Shown: positions 1 to 9,795 of the stretch, in pieces | Position numbering within the stretch: the stretch's first letter is position 1 | Layout: the number at the start of each line of letters is the position of its first letter | Origin: JAJRXG01 sp038523965 | Lineage (GTDB): Bacteria; Bacteroidota; Bacteroidia; Chitinophagales; Saprospiraceae | Direction: 5' to 3' | NCBI GenBank assembly: GCA_038523965.1 | Contig: JBCBIX010000007.1 | Location: 1 to 45,890, forward strand | DNA length: 45,890 nucleotides | Translations under genes and position numbers: made by a program | Notes under the pieces: model-generated | Databases searched by the model: none | What the model saw: only the letters and a program-made list of their open reading frames with translations | Told to the model about the DNA's origin: nothing

Positions 1-1806
1 GACCAAGTTGAGGTGTATAAGAATAATCCCCCCATTGAAGTTAGAGGTCGGAGTGGAGGTTTGGTAGAGATATCATCTATTGCAGATACCCAAACCTCAG
101 AATTTGAATTAGCCTCTGAACTCAACTTGCTTTCGTCATCGTTGCGAATTTCTGCACCGGTAGCTGAAGGTTTGAGCTGGAGTGTGGCAGGAAGGTCGTC
201 CCTTGGGAATGTAAATAATTCAGGGTTCTTTAGTCTATTCGAGGAGGAAGTCGTGGACGAGAATGTGATCCAAAACTTCACCGATATTTCTCGAGATGCA
301 GTGCTGAGCGCTGTCCCTGATTTCTCATTTTATGATTGGAATGCGAATGCTACATTTCAAAAGGGTAGTTTCAAATTAGATGCAAATTATTTTAGTAGTA
401 ATGATCGACTTAGTCAATTTACTTCTTCTACGTTTGAGGAGCGCCTGCGGCTTCGGACAATTACAAATACGGAGACATACGACCATCAGGAAGCGTGGAT
501 GAATGAAGGATATAATCTGCGGGGCAGTTCGCAACTATCACCGAAGACATCCATGGATCTGTCCTATTATAACAGCCGATATGAAGAATCTAATAGAACC
601 AGTTTGAGTTTGGAGCGGGATTCAAGATTTTCAAATACAAAACTGCGGCAGAATTTCATTTACAATAATGAAATTACGGAGCGTGGATTTACATCTGGGC
701 TTACACATCAATTACACCCATCCTTAATTATTAAGTCTGGGCTTGATGTTATATCGTATGATTTTGGCATTCTAAGCAATGATATTTTTGCTTCAAGGGT
801 CGCCATAACGAATACGGGCACCGAGGTGACTCCTTATGCTGGAGTTCTTTATAAAAATACAGATAGTCTCACCATAGATGGAGGAATACGTATGGCTTAC
901 TATTCGATGACTGGTAAGGTGTATGTCTCTCCGAGAATTGGATTTTCTAAAGACATCGACCGACTCACCCTTAAAGGTGCCTTGGGAAGACAGTATCAGT
1001 TTGTAAGATCCCTCGATTTTGAAAATGTGCTTCGTCGATCGGTTGATATCTGGGCATTAAGTGGTTCGGATGAGATACCGGTAAGGGCTGTTGATCAGGC
1101 CATGCTTGGAGCGACTTTTCGCCATCATCGGTGGAATGTAGATGTAGAACTTTATCATCGCCAAATCACGGGAAATGTAGAAATCGCCCTTGTTAACCCA
1201 CTGGTTGAGCGCGAGTCGATCCTCCCTTCAGTTCGATCGACTGGTTACCGCAATTACATTGGGACAGGTCAGAGTACTGGAGCAGAGCTATCCATAGGTT
1301 ATACTGGACGTAAGTATCAAGGCTTTTTGGCTTACACCTTGAGCAAGTCCACAGAGAAGTATGAAGAGATTAATAGAGGTCAATCATTTAGTGCGCAGCA
1401 GGATCGAAGACACCAATTGTCTTTTGCCCAGAGTTACAATTTTGGAGATTGGTATATGTCCAGCCAGATATCATTCGCGAGTGGTCGACCCTATATCGAT
1501 TTGGACAAGTTAGACCAGGACAATGATCGACGCGACCTGGATCTACGATCTTCGCAGAGTGTGTTGCCAGATTATGTCCGTGTGGACCTTGGAGTAGGAT
1601 ATGAATGGACTTGGGATGATCATCGATTGGGTCTTGCGCTGTCATTAGTGAATGCGCTGGATCGAAAGAATGTGACTTATATCCAATACACATTCGCTCG
1701 CCCTGGGCGAGATGGTGGTCAGTTAGACAGGGGGTCGACACTTGGAAACGCCAGCAACCTTTTGGACAGGACACTGAATCTCACTGTGTCCTACAGATTC
1801 GACTGA
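1..1806 (+). CDS. TonB-dependent outer-membrane receptor (5'-truncated by window edge)
   Basis: The reading frame is open from base 1, so the true start lies upstream. The first visible residues (DQVEVYKNNPPIEVRGRSGG followed by LVEIS) match the end of a TonB plug domain, where a G-rich turn precedes the first barrel strand. The remaining roughly 580 residues alternate aromatic and polar residues as in a 22-strand beta barrel. The protein ends in LNLTVSYRFD, close to the usual outer-membrane beta signal. Members import siderophores, oligosaccharides or other bulky ligands using TonB energy. Nothing visible identifies the substrate, and no SusD partner follows; the next gene is convergent. The gtg at position 13 is internal and not a plausible start. 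Confidence 0.85.
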   Translation, partial: DQVEVYKNNPPIEVRGRSGGLVEISSIADTQTSEFELASELNLLSSSLRISAPVAEGLSWSVAGRSSLGNVNNSGFFSLFEEEVVDENVIQNFTDISRDAVLSAVPDFSFYDWNANATFQKGSFKLDANYFSSNDRLSQFTSSTFEERLRLRTITNTETYDHQEAWMNEGYNLRGSSQLSPKTSMDLSYYNSRYEESNRTSLSLERDSRFSNTKLRQNFIYNNEITERGFTSGLTHQLHPSLIIKSGLDVISYDFGILSNDIFASRVAITNTGTEVTPYAGVLYKNTDSLTIDGGIRMAYYSMTGKVYVSPRIGFSKDIDRLTLKGALGRQYQFVRSLDFENVLRRSVDIWALSGSDEIPVRAVDQAMLGATFRHHRWNVDVELYHRQITGNVEIALVNPLVERESILPSVRSTGYRNYIGTGQSTGAELSIGYTGRKYQGFLAYTLSKSTEKYEEINRGQSFSAQQDRRHQLSFAQSYNFGDWYMSSQISFASGRPYIDLDKLDQDNDRRDLDLRSSQSVLPDYVRVDLGVGYEWTWDDHRLGLALSLVNALDRKNVTYIQYTFARPGRDGGQLDRGSTLGNASNLLDRTLNLTVSYRFD

Positions 1807-2293
1807 GCAAAACATTACTATCGAGCGGGGGATTACGCTTGAATGCACAACCGAAATCAACCATGCTTTCTGTCTTGGAAATGCCTTTGATATCCTCGAT
1901 TTTGTGATAGAGCACTTCTCTCATGTGTTCACTATTGCGCGCCACGATACGGACGAAGAGCATAAAACTCCCGCTAATATGGTAGCATTCCGTGACCTCA
2001 GGTACACTTTTGAGTTCTTCGATAACACGACTTGTATCACTTCCATCATGAAGGGTAATACCAGTGAATGCGCCCCATTCAAAACCGAGCCGTTTCTCGT
2101 CGATGACAATGCTATGATGGCTTAGTACACCTTCTTTCTTGAGACGATTTACCCGCTGGTGCACCATCGTATTTGAGATCTGAAGATCCTCAGCGATTTG
2201 GGAAAATGGCTTCTTTCCGTCCTTTTCGAGTTGATTGAGAATGTCGATATCAAACTGGTCAAGCCCAACCTGCATGTCATGGAGTTTAGTCAT
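1781..2293 (-). CDS. Lrp/AsnC family transcriptional regulator
   Basis: A 170-residue protein with the Lrp/AsnC layout. An N-terminal winged helix-turn-helix (about residues 14-62, FDIDILNQLEKDGKKPFSQI then NTMVHQRVNRLKKEGVL) is followed by a RAM effector-binding domain (about 75-155, with VPEVTECYHISGSFMLFVRI). Such proteins form dimers or octamers that sense amino acids or other small metabolites and control transport or metabolism genes. Its 3' end overlaps the receptor gene by 26 bases on the opposite strand. A second Met at residue 7 (MQVGLDQFD) is an alternative start. The target genes cannot be read from the sequence; the adjacent reductase on the same strand is a possible target by position only. 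Confidence 0.88.
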   Translation of the reverse strand: MTKLHDMQVGLDQFDIDILNQLEKDGKKPFSQIAEDLQISNTMVHQRVNRLKKEGVLSHHSIVIDEKRLGFEWGAFTGITLHDGSDTSRVIEELKSVPEVTECYHISGSFMLFVRIVARNSEHMREVLYHKIEDIKGISKTESMVDFGCAFKRNPPLDSNVLLSRICRTQ

Positions 2294-2333
2294 ACTAAGG
2301 TAGACATCAACTACACCCTACAAAATCAGGACT

Positions 2334-3062
2334 CTATCGAGAAGTCCCGCCATCTATCGGTAGACAGACCCCACTAACGAATCGGGCTTCGTCAGATGCC
2401 AGATAAACATATCCATGAGCGATGTCTACAGGATCTGCTATAAATCCTACTGGAATCTGTGAGATGGCCATCTCTTTTATGTTATCAGGAATCTTTTCGG
2501 TCATTGGAGTAAGGGTGTAGCCCGGGGCGATACAGTTCGCCGTGATCCCATATCTGCCTAATTCGAGTGCCCATGTCTTGGTCATTCCGATCACACCTGA
2601 CTTAGTAGCGACATAGTTCGTCTGGCCATAATTACCTCGTATACCCACGTTTGAGGCTGCCGAGACAATGCGCCCATACTTTTGTTCTTTCATGATCGAG
2701 GCAACCGCTTTGGTAACCAAGAACAATCCTTTGAGATTGACATCAATGACCAGATCCCATTCTTCCTCAGACATTTTGAGCAAAGTCCTGTCGCGTGTGA
2801 TGCCCGCATTATTGATCAAAATATCAATTTGACCGTGCATCTTACGCACCTCGTCGACAGCCTTATTCACTTCATCCGCTGAGGTGATCGATAGCTTCAT
2901 GAATGAGGCATTTGGACCAAGTCGATCTGCGACTTCTTGCCCATGATCCAGCAGGTCCCAGATGATGACGCGAGCACCTTCTTTGACAAATTGCTCACAG
3001 ATGGCTTCACCTATTCCACGAGCTCCTCCAGTGACGATTGCTATCTTATTTTCCAGTCTCAT
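2334..3062 (-). CDS. fabG: short-chain dehydrogenase/reductase, 3-oxoacyl-ACP reductase (FabG-like)
   Basis: A 242-residue classical SDR. Visible motifs are the NAD(P)-binding TGGARGIG (11-18), NNAG (84-87), and the tetrad N109, S137, Y150 and K154 (NYVATKSG). The PG motif followed by TPMTE lies near the substrate loop, and the C-terminus VCLPIDGG is typical of FabG and acetoacetyl-CoA reductases. FabG reduces 3-oxoacyl-ACP to 3-hydroxyacyl-ACP in fatty-acid elongation. No other fab gene is adjacent, so this may be a FabG paralogue acting on another 3-oxoacyl or secondary-alcohol substrate. It lies 40 bases upstream of the Lrp-like gene on the same strand and diverges from thyA. Family is certain; exact substrate is not. 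Confidence 0.85.
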   Translation of the reverse strand: MRLENKIAIVTGGARGIGEAICEQFVKEGARVIIWDLLDHGQEVADRLGPNASFMKLSITSADEVNKAVDEVRKMHGQIDILINNAGITRDRTLLKMSEEEWDLVIDVNLKGLFLVTKAVASIMKEQKYGRIVSAASNVGIRGNYGQTNYVATKSGVIGMTKTWALELGRYGITANCIAPGYTLTPMTEKIPDNIKEMAISQIPVGFIADPVDIAHGYVYLASDEARFVSGVCLPIDGGTSR

Positions 3063-3225
3063 TGTTGCTGTTGTTCAATTGGCACAAAAGTGTGATCAGA
3101 ACGCGGATTTAGCAGGTCGAATATTGGCAAATCTGTATCCTAAGTTGCTTCGACAACTCTGGTTAAAGCGATGCGCAAGGCTGGTAGAGACATATTATAA
3201 AAATTCACATATTTGCCGCCCAGAG

Positions 3226-4020
3226 ATGAAACAGTACATAGAACTACTTAGGCATATCTTAGATCACGGCGTAGACAAAGGTGATCGTACGGGAACTGGG
3301 ACGCGAAGTTGTTTCGGGTATCAGATGCGATTTGATCTGGCTGTGGGTTTTCCTTTGTTGACGACCAAGAAGCTACACCTACGCTCCATCATCCACGAAT
3401 TGTTCTGGTTCATTCGAGGAGAAACGAACATCCGCTATCTCCAAGAAAATAAGGTTCGTATTTGGGATGAGTGGGCAGATCAAAGTGGTGATCTGGGCCC
3501 TGTCTACGGCAAGCAATGGCGACGATGGGAAGGAGCCGATGGGAAGATCCATGATCAGTTAGCCGAGGTCATCGACACAATCAAGAAGAATCCCAATTCT
3601 CGAAGGATGATTGTAAGTGCATGGAATGTCGGGGAATTGCAGGAGATGGCTCTTATGCCTTGCCATTGTCTATTTCAATTTTATGTCGCTGATGGCAAGC
3701 TTTCATGTCAGTTATATCAGCGCTCTGCGGATACCTTTTTAGGCGTGCCTTTCAACATCGCATCATATGCCCTGCTCACCATGATGATCGCCCAGGTATG
3801 TGATCTCGGTGTCGGAGAGTTCGTTCATACATTCGGTGATGTGCACTTGTATTCGAATCATTTAGAGCAGGCTCGTCTCCAGATCGAAAGGGAGCCTCGT
3901 AACCTTCCCGTTATGAAGATTGATCCTAATGTGATGGATATTGAGGATTTCAGATATGAACACTTCGAATTAGCAGGTTATGATCCTCATCCACACATCA
4001 AAGCTGCGGTCTCAATTTAA
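3226..4020 (+). CDS. thyA: thymidylate synthase
   Basis: Converts dUMP to dTMP using methylenetetrahydrofolate. From the ATG at 3226 the product is 264 residues, the same length as the E. coli enzyme. Family residues fall at the same numbers: catalytic Cys146 in MPCHC, phosphate-binding Arg126/Arg127 (NSRRMIVSAWN), Arg166-Ser167, Asp169 and Asn177 (RSADTFLGVPFN), and Arg21 in DRTGTGT. The frame stays open further upstream into the divergent reductase gene, but the start at MKQYIELLRH gives the canonical N-terminus. A folA gene, often a neighbour in this phylum, is not present; an unrelated respiratory operon follows 125 bases later. Confidence 0.97.
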   Translation: MKQYIELLRHILDHGVDKGDRTGTGTRSCFGYQMRFDLAVGFPLLTTKKLHLRSIIHELFWFIRGETNIRYLQENKVRIWDEWADQSGDLGPVYGKQWRRWEGADGKIHDQLAEVIDTIKKNPNSRRMIVSAWNVGELQEMALMPCHCLFQFYVADGKLSCQLYQRSADTFLGVPFNIASYALLTMMIAQVCDLGVGEFVHTFGDVHLYSNHLEQARLQIEREPRNLPVMKIDPNVMDIEDFRYEHFELAGYDPHPHIKAAVSI

Positions 4021-4067
4021 TTAGTCTGGACAAGGTCTTAATAAAAAAGGGTAGAAATGCTTAATGC

Positions 4068-4095
4068 TTTGAATATGCTCTGCGGGTTAATTTTG
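4068..4095 (+). promoter_or_regulatory. putative Bacteroidota-type promoter of the act operon
   Basis: A TTTG at 4068-4071 is followed after 16 bases by TAATTTTG at 4088-4095, an exact match to the Bacteroidota -7 consensus TAnnTTTG. It lies about 50 bases upstream of the actA start, in the only intergenic space before the operon. The spacing is slightly shorter than usual, so the -33 element is less certain than the -7 box. Confidence 0.45.
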
Positions 4096-4133
4096 CAGCA
4101 AAATCCAGGCGAAATAAGGTCTGTTTACCTCTC

Positions 4134-4140
4134 AAAGGAG
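4134..4140 (+). promoter_or_regulatory. Shine-Dalgarno-like ribosome binding site of actA
   Basis: AAAGGAG lies five bases before the actA ATG at 4146. Most genes in this window lack such a motif, as expected in Bacteroidota, so it stands out. It supports the chosen start and may mark strong translation of the first respiratory gene. Confidence 0.5.
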
Positions 4141-4145
4141 TCATA

Positions 4146-5549
4146 ATGCTGAGAAAAGGATTTACAGGATTCGTTTTACTTATTGCTCTGTCTCTGGCCT
4201 TCCAGTTAACTGGGCAGGCTTCTGCCGACGCGGGTAAAACTATCTTCCGAAACTATTGCGCCCAGTGCCACTCGAAGGACATGAAGACGAAGGCCACTGG
4301 TCCGGCGCTTGGTGGAGTTGAGGAGAGATGGGCCGAATATCCACAGGAGGATCTCTATGCATGGATACGCAATAGCCAAGCCATGATCAAGGCTGGGCAT
4401 CCTCGTGCCGTCGAATTGTGGGAAGAATGGAAGCCAACAGTAATGAACGCTTATCCGAATCTGACCGATGATGAAATAGGATCCTTGCTGCTTTACATCA
4501 ACGCGCAATATACCAAGGTGCCCGAGGCAGCGATTGCTGCAGGGGGAGAGGGAGTTGAAGTAGGTCCTAAGACTGGTCAGTACAATTGGTTGTATTACAT
4601 CCTTTTTGGGGTATTGGGAGCTTTGGCACTCGTGTTAACGCGCATCATTGGAGGCCTTGACAAGGTTGTTGCCGCAAAAGAGGGGCTTGAGTATGAGGAG
4701 AAGCCACTGCTTAAAAGAATATTCACAAAGAGAGTAGTTAGCTTCTTAATTTTTGGCCTGATCGTATTCGGTGGTTACCAGACCGTAAATCGAGCAATCA
4801 ACTTAGGGCGTCAGCAAGGCTACAAACCAGATCAACCCATTGCATTCTCTCACGAGACCCATGCTGGGTTACACAAAATCGAGTGTCAGTACTGTCATGA
4901 CGGCGCGCGACGCTCCAAGCATTCTGTGATTCCGGCCACTAACACGTGTATGAATTGTCACTCTGCCATTCAGGTTGGGTCTGAGTATGGTACAGCAGAG
5001 CTCACAAAGATTTATGCGTCCATTGGTTATGATCCATCCACTGGAAAGTATCTCGAAGGATATGATGACTATTCTGAGGATCAGATAAAAGAGGTTTATA
5101 CAAAGTGGATCTCTCAGAATTATCTCGATGAGGCAGCATTGAACGAGTTAGACAAGAAGGGTGACCAGATTGTGAAGGAACAATGGGAAGGAATCAAAAC
5201 GTCTCTGACTAATGCACAGAAGAAAAAAATTCAGGGGCCTATCGAATGGGTGCGCATACATAACCTGCCAGATCACGTCTATTTCAATCATGCGCAACAT
5301 GTCAAGGTAGGTCAGGTAGAATGCCAAACATGCCACGGTAAGATTGAAGAGATGGCGGTCGTGCAGCAACACTCACCACTTAGTATGGGATGGTGTATTA
5401 ATTGTCATCGGAAGACTGAGGTCCAATTCGAGGACAATGAATACTATGCCAGCTACGAAGCATATCACGATCAGTTGACTTCAGGAAAGAAAGAAAAAGT
5501 TACCGTCGAAGATATTGGCGGTCTGGAGTGTCAGAAATGCCACTATTAA
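4146..5549 (+). CDS. actA: alternative complex III multiheme cytochrome c subunit ActA
   Basis: A 467-residue multiheme cytochrome, the electron-transfer subunit of the quinol:cytochrome c/HiPIP oxidoreductase called alternative complex III. A signal-peptide-like N-terminus (about 1-28) precedes a small cytochrome c domain with CAQCH at 38-42. Two hydrophobic segments follow (about 148-168 and 195-213), then a region with CQYCH, CMNCH, CQTCH, CINCH and a final CQKCH at the extreme C-terminus. That makes six CxxCH motifs in all. The core described for ActA is pentaheme, so the N-terminal monoheme domain looks additional; whether this is usual in this lineage I cannot check. It is first in the operon, with a promoter-like box and a strong ribosome site upstream. 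actB starts 18 bases after its stop. Confidence 0.93.
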   Translation: MLRKGFTGFVLLIALSLAFQLTGQASADAGKTIFRNYCAQCHSKDMKTKATGPALGGVEERWAEYPQEDLYAWIRNSQAMIKAGHPRAVELWEEWKPTVMNAYPNLTDDEIGSLLLYINAQYTKVPEAAIAAGGEGVEVGPKTGQYNWLYYILFGVLGALALVLTRIIGGLDKVVAAKEGLEYEEKPLLKRIFTKRVVSFLIFGLIVFGGYQTVNRAINLGRQQGYKPDQPIAFSHETHAGLHKIECQYCHDGARRSKHSVIPATNTCMNCHSAIQVGSEYGTAELTKIYASIGYDPSTGKYLEGYDDYSEDQIKEVYTKWISQNYLDEAALNELDKKGDQIVKEQWEGIKTSLTNAQKKKIQGPIEWVRIHNLPDHVYFNHAQHVKVGQVECQTCHGKIEEMAVVQQHSPLSMGWCINCHRKTEVQFEDNEYYASYEAYHDQLTSGKKEKVTVEDIGGLECQKCHY

Positions 5550-5567
5550 TAGAACAACGTATAGTTG

Positions 5568-8500
5568 ATGGGTACAAAAGTTGAAGGGATTTGGATAGGG
5601 GAGAAGGATCTTACTGCTGACGAAGCATTTATTGCATCTGCTCAGGAGGAGATGAATCCACCAAGCATCGTTGATACAATCGCTGATAGCGACGGTGTTG
5701 AGGATGTCGCTGCTAATCGGCGGGACTTTCTCAAGATCATGGGTTTCAGTATCAGTGCGGCCACTGTGGCCAGCTGTAATATCCCGGTAAAAAGAGCTAT
5801 GCCGTATGTGGTTAAGCCTGACGCTATCGTGCCAGGTGTTGCCACTTACTACGCTTCATCTTTTGTGGATGGAGGTGATTACTGTCCGATCTTAGTCAAG
5901 ACCAGAGACGGTCGTCCGATCAAGGTAGAGGGTAATGTACTTTCAGACATCACAAAAGGCGGTACTTCAGCACGTACTCAGGGTATGGTGTTGGGGCTTT
6001 ACGATGTTAATCGGTTGAAGAGACCAACCATTGATGATGAGCAGGTGGAGTGGTCAGCATTAGACGCTCAGGCAAAGCAAATCTTCCAGAATTCTAAAGG
6101 AATTCGGATTGTTACACGTACGATACTTTCCCCTACCGCAAAGAAGGCTGTCGGAGAGTTTGTAGCGAAATATCCACAGACACAAATTACCACCTACGAT
6201 CCTGTTTCATCTGCCGCCATATTAACGGCCAATGAGACTGATTTTGGTGATCGAGTGATTCCCGATTATCACTTTGACAAAGCCGAAATCATTGTTGGAT
6301 TTGATGCTGATTTCTTAGGCACTTGGATATCACCTATCGAGTATAGTAATCGATATATCAAAGGCCGTAAGATCAAAGACATCAAGCATGCTAAGATGTC
6401 AAAGCATGTCCAAGTAGAGGCACAGATGTCGCTAACTGGCTCCAATGCGGATAATAGGATCTTGGTTAGACCTTCGGAGCAGCCTGCGGCCGTGGCATAT
6501 CTCTATCAAGTGCTTACTGGTGGTGCTGGAAATACACCCCTGAATGAAAAGGCACAGAATGCTATCGACGCTTTAGCACGACAGCTGCTTTCTGCCAAGG
6601 GTAAGTCTCTCGTAGTGAGCGGAAGCAATGACGCCAATGTGCAAACATTGGTGAATGCAATCAATAGTGAATTAGGTAATTACGGCAAAACGATCACGTT
6701 TGATCACGCCTCTCTGCAGCGACAAGGTGACGAGAGAGAGTTGGTCAAGTTAGTAGCTGATATTAACGCAGGCGCAGTTGACACGGTCGTTTTCCATGGC
6801 GGTGATCCTTTGTTTGAGTACGCATCTTTACCCGGGTTGGCAGAGGCGATTTCTTCGGTCACCAACTGTATCTCTCTTGGCTATTTCGCTAATCGGACCA
6901 ACGCTGCTTCCAGTATTGTAGCACCTGTTCATCATAACCTTGAATGTTGGGGAGATGCAGAGCCTAAGCGTGGTATGATTTCGTTGATGCAGCCAACAAT
7001 AGCTCCTTTATTTGATACAAGGCAGGCAGAGCATTCCTTGTTAGTCTGGGCGGAGTCGCCCACTTTGGACACGGAGGCTGAGCAACCATATTTTGAATAT
7101 TTAAAAACCACTTGGGAAGAAGAGCGCTTTGACTCTAATTCTGGTTTTCTGAGTTTCCAGAGATTTTTTGATAAGACGCTCCAAGATGGAGTCTATAAGT
7201 ACAGCGTCGATAAGCCTGAGAGCGCTTTTTCAGGTAATGTGGGCCAAGCTTTGGGTAGGATCAGCGCTCCAAGTGAGAGTGATTTAGAAATCCAATTCAC
7301 TGAGTCAATAGCTGTTGGAAATGGGCAGTTCGCCGATAATCCATGGCTCCAAGAAATGCCAGACCCAGTTACAAGATGTGCATGGGGTAATTACTTGGCC
7401 GTACCTGTCGATTTTGACGGAGTCAAGCGATTCAAAGCGCTCAATGGTTTAGAGGATGGTGATCTTGCGGATCTTACGATCAACGGTACAACATATCGGG
7501 TTCCTGTGATCCAGCAATTTGGACAGATGCCAGGTACCGTAGCCCTACATATGGGTTATGGACGCGATATGGGTAGTATGGCTGCTCAGGGCATTGGTGT
7601 CAATGTGAATGACGCGATGACGATGTCAGGAGATCGCCTTCACTACTTCGCAACGGATGTTAGCTTATCCCGAAGTAAGGGTAAAGAAAAAGAGTTCAGT
7701 TGTGTGCAGTACTTCGATACAATGGGAGTCACTGCACCTGAGAAGACTGGCGACATCATCAACGCAGATGAAGCTACTTTGGCTCCGGGTTATGGCAATA
7801 TCGCCAAGGGATACCAGGGTTCTCTCACTAAGAGGTCGATCATTCGACATGCACATGTTGATGAGTTAGAGCAAAAGGTCGATGATCTCATTCATGAGCG
7901 AGAACATCATGAAGGTCTTAATCAAGAGACTCTCTACCCTTACAGCAGATACGTAGAAGAGAAGTATAGCCAAGGGCACCACTGGGGTATGCACGTTGAT
8001 CTTAATTCGTGTACCGGATGTGGAGCATGCACAGTAGCGTGTATGGCAGAGAATAATATCCCTGTAGTTGGTAAGAAGCAGATCTCACGACATCAGGAGA
8101 TGGCCTGGTTGCGTATCGATAGATACTACTATGGTGATATAGAGAGCCCAAATGTGGTATATCAGCCGATGATGTGTCAGCATTGTGATAATGCGCCATG
8201 TGAGAATGTCTGCCCTGTCAATGCCACAAATCATAGCTCCGAAGGTCTGAATCAGATGACCTACAACCGTTGTATTGGTACGAGGTACTGTGCAAATAAC
8301 TGTCCTTACAAAGTCAGACGCTTTAATTGGCTGGATTATACAACCGCAGACATCTTCCCTGCTAATCAGGTGAAGGTAAATGGTGAGGAGGTGCCTTTTG
8401 GTGCAGATAATTTGACACGTATGGTGCTTAACCCAGATGTGACCGTTCGTTCACGAGGGGTGATAGAGAAGTGTAGCTTTTGTGTTCAGCGAATTCAGCA

Positions 8501-8741
8501 AGGTAAGCTTGCTGCCAAGACAGAAGGGCGGCGTTTAGTTGATGCGGATGTGCGCACCGCTTGTCAGACAGCATGTCCAACGGGGGCTATCACATTCGGC
8601 GATCAGAATGATAAAGACGGTGAACTGCACAAGGCGTTTACGTCACCTCTGAATATGATTGTATTAGAAGAAACCAATACCAGATCATCCGTCCAGTACA
8701 CTATGAAAGTGAACAACAGAGACGTATCTCTGGAAGCATAA
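5568..8741 (+). CDS. actB: alternative complex III iron-sulfur/molybdopterin-like subunit ActB
   Basis: A 1057-residue fusion typical of ActB. An N-terminal molybdopterin-oxidoreductase-like domain (about 75-720) is followed by a ferredoxin-type domain with the cysteine sets CTGCGACTVAC (from about 815), CQHCDNAPCENVCP (about 870), CIGTRYCANNCP, CSFC (about 969) and CQTACP (about 999). These fit three 4Fe-4S clusters and one 3Fe-4S cluster. In characterised complexes the first domain carries no molybdenum cofactor. A Tat motif RRDFLK begins at residue 51, followed by a hydrophobic stretch and Cys70 in a lipobox-like setting, so Tat export and lipid anchoring are likely. ATG at 5568 is preferred over the adjacent TTG at 5565. 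Confidence 0.94.
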   Translation: MGTKVEGIWIGEKDLTADEAFIASAQEEMNPPSIVDTIADSDGVEDVAANRRDFLKIMGFSISAATVASCNIPVKRAMPYVVKPDAIVPGVATYYASSFVDGGDYCPILVKTRDGRPIKVEGNVLSDITKGGTSARTQGMVLGLYDVNRLKRPTIDDEQVEWSALDAQAKQIFQNSKGIRIVTRTILSPTAKKAVGEFVAKYPQTQITTYDPVSSAAILTANETDFGDRVIPDYHFDKAEIIVGFDADFLGTWISPIEYSNRYIKGRKIKDIKHAKMSKHVQVEAQMSLTGSNADNRILVRPSEQPAAVAYLYQVLTGGAGNTPLNEKAQNAIDALARQLLSAKGKSLVVSGSNDANVQTLVNAINSELGNYGKTITFDHASLQRQGDERELVKLVADINAGAVDTVVFHGGDPLFEYASLPGLAEAISSVTNCISLGYFANRTNAASSIVAPVHHNLECWGDAEPKRGMISLMQPTIAPLFDTRQAEHSLLVWAESPTLDTEAEQPYFEYLKTTWEEERFDSNSGFLSFQRFFDKTLQDGVYKYSVDKPESAFSGNVGQALGRISAPSESDLEIQFTESIAVGNGQFADNPWLQEMPDPVTRCAWGNYLAVPVDFDGVKRFKALNGLEDGDLADLTINGTTYRVPVIQQFGQMPGTVALHMGYGRDMGSMAAQGIGVNVNDAMTMSGDRLHYFATDVSLSRSKGKEKEFSCVQYFDTMGVTAPEKTGDIINADEATLAPGYGNIAKGYQGSLTKRSIIRHAHVDELEQKVDDLIHEREHHEGLNQETLYPYSRYVEEKYSQGHHWGMHVDLNSCTGCGACTVACMAENNIPVVGKKQISRHQEMAWLRIDRYYYGDIESPNVVYQPMMCQHCDNAPCENVCPVNATNHSSEGLNQMTYNRCIGTRYCANNCPYKVRRFNWLDYTTADIFPANQVKVNGEEVPFGADNLTRMVLNPDVTVRSRGVIEKCSFCVQRIQQGKLAAKTEGRRLVDADVRTACQTACPTGAITFGDQNDKDGELHKAFTSPLNMIVLEETNTRSSVQYTMKVNNRDVSLEA

Positions 8742-8760
8742 CCATCTAAGCGGATAGCAT

Positions 8761-9795
8761 ATGAGTGCAACAGTAAGTCCAATTCGGGAGCCGTTAGTAC
8801 AGGGTGGAAAGTCCTATCATGATATCACGGTAGATCTGACTCGCTCCACAGAGCAGGCACCCAAGACGACATGGTGGGTCGCATTTTTGATCTCAGTGAG
8901 TTTGCTCCTGTTTATGGTATTCTGTATCGTCTGGACGATATGGCATGGCATCGGGACCTGGAACCTCAACCGAACCATCGGATGGGGATGGGATATCACC
9001 AATTTTGTATGGTGGGTGGGTATAGGCCACGCCGGTACTTTGATTTCGGCCATCCTATTATTGTTCAGACAGAAATGGCGTACTGGAGTTAACCGTGCTG
9101 CTGAAGCGATGACCATTTTTGCGGTGATGTGTGCGGGACTTTTTCCACTAATTCACATGGGACGTATCTGGATGGCTATGTTCATCTTCCCATATCCAAA
9201 TACTCGTGGAACGCTCTGGCCGAACTTCAATAGTCCCCTTCTCTGGGATGTTTTTGCGATCTCTACATATTTCACGGTATCGGTATTGTTCTGGTATGCT
9301 GGATTGGTCCCAGATTTTGCTACCGTGAGGGATCGGGCAACCGGAATACGCAAGCGGATTTATAATTTCTTGTGCTTCGGTTGGACAGGTAGAGCCAAAC
9401 ACTGGCAGAGATGGGAAGCACTCTCGCTTGTCTTAGCAGGAATAGCAACTCCACTTGTACTATCGGTACATACGATAGTGAGCTTTGACTTTGCAACCTC
9501 TGTCATACCAGGTTGGCATACGACTATTTTCCCTCCTTACTTCGTAGCAGGAGCGATTTTTTCAGGATTCGCGATGGTATTGACATTGATGTTGATAACG
9601 CGCAAAGTGCTGGGCTTAGAGAATTACATCACAATGGGTCACATCGAATCCATGAACAAAGTGATTCTGGCAACAGGGACTATAGTTGGAGTGGCATATC
9701 TCACTGAGCTTTTCATAGCCTGGTATTCAGGATACGTATATGAGCAATTTGCCTTTTTCAATCGCGCCCTTGGTCCTTACTATTGGTCCTGGTGA
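8761..9795 (+). pseudogene. actC: alternative complex III membrane subunit ActC (NrfD/PsrC family), 3'-truncated
   Basis: A quinol-binding membrane subunit of the NrfD/PsrC family, 19 bases after actB. The N-terminal part is intact: TTWWVAF then the first membrane helix (about 38-60), GWDITNFVWWVGIGHAGTLI, a third helix with LIHMGRIW, and four more hydrophobic segments to about residue 320, ending YEQFAFFNRALGPYYWSW and a stop. Family members are usually about 460-490 residues with ten helices, so about three helices and 120-140 residues are missing. After the homologous stretch the sequence becomes holA in another frame, so this is not a simple frameshift or nonsense mutation. actD, actE and actF, normally next, are absent. 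As it stands the product is unlikely to function. Confidence 0.85.
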
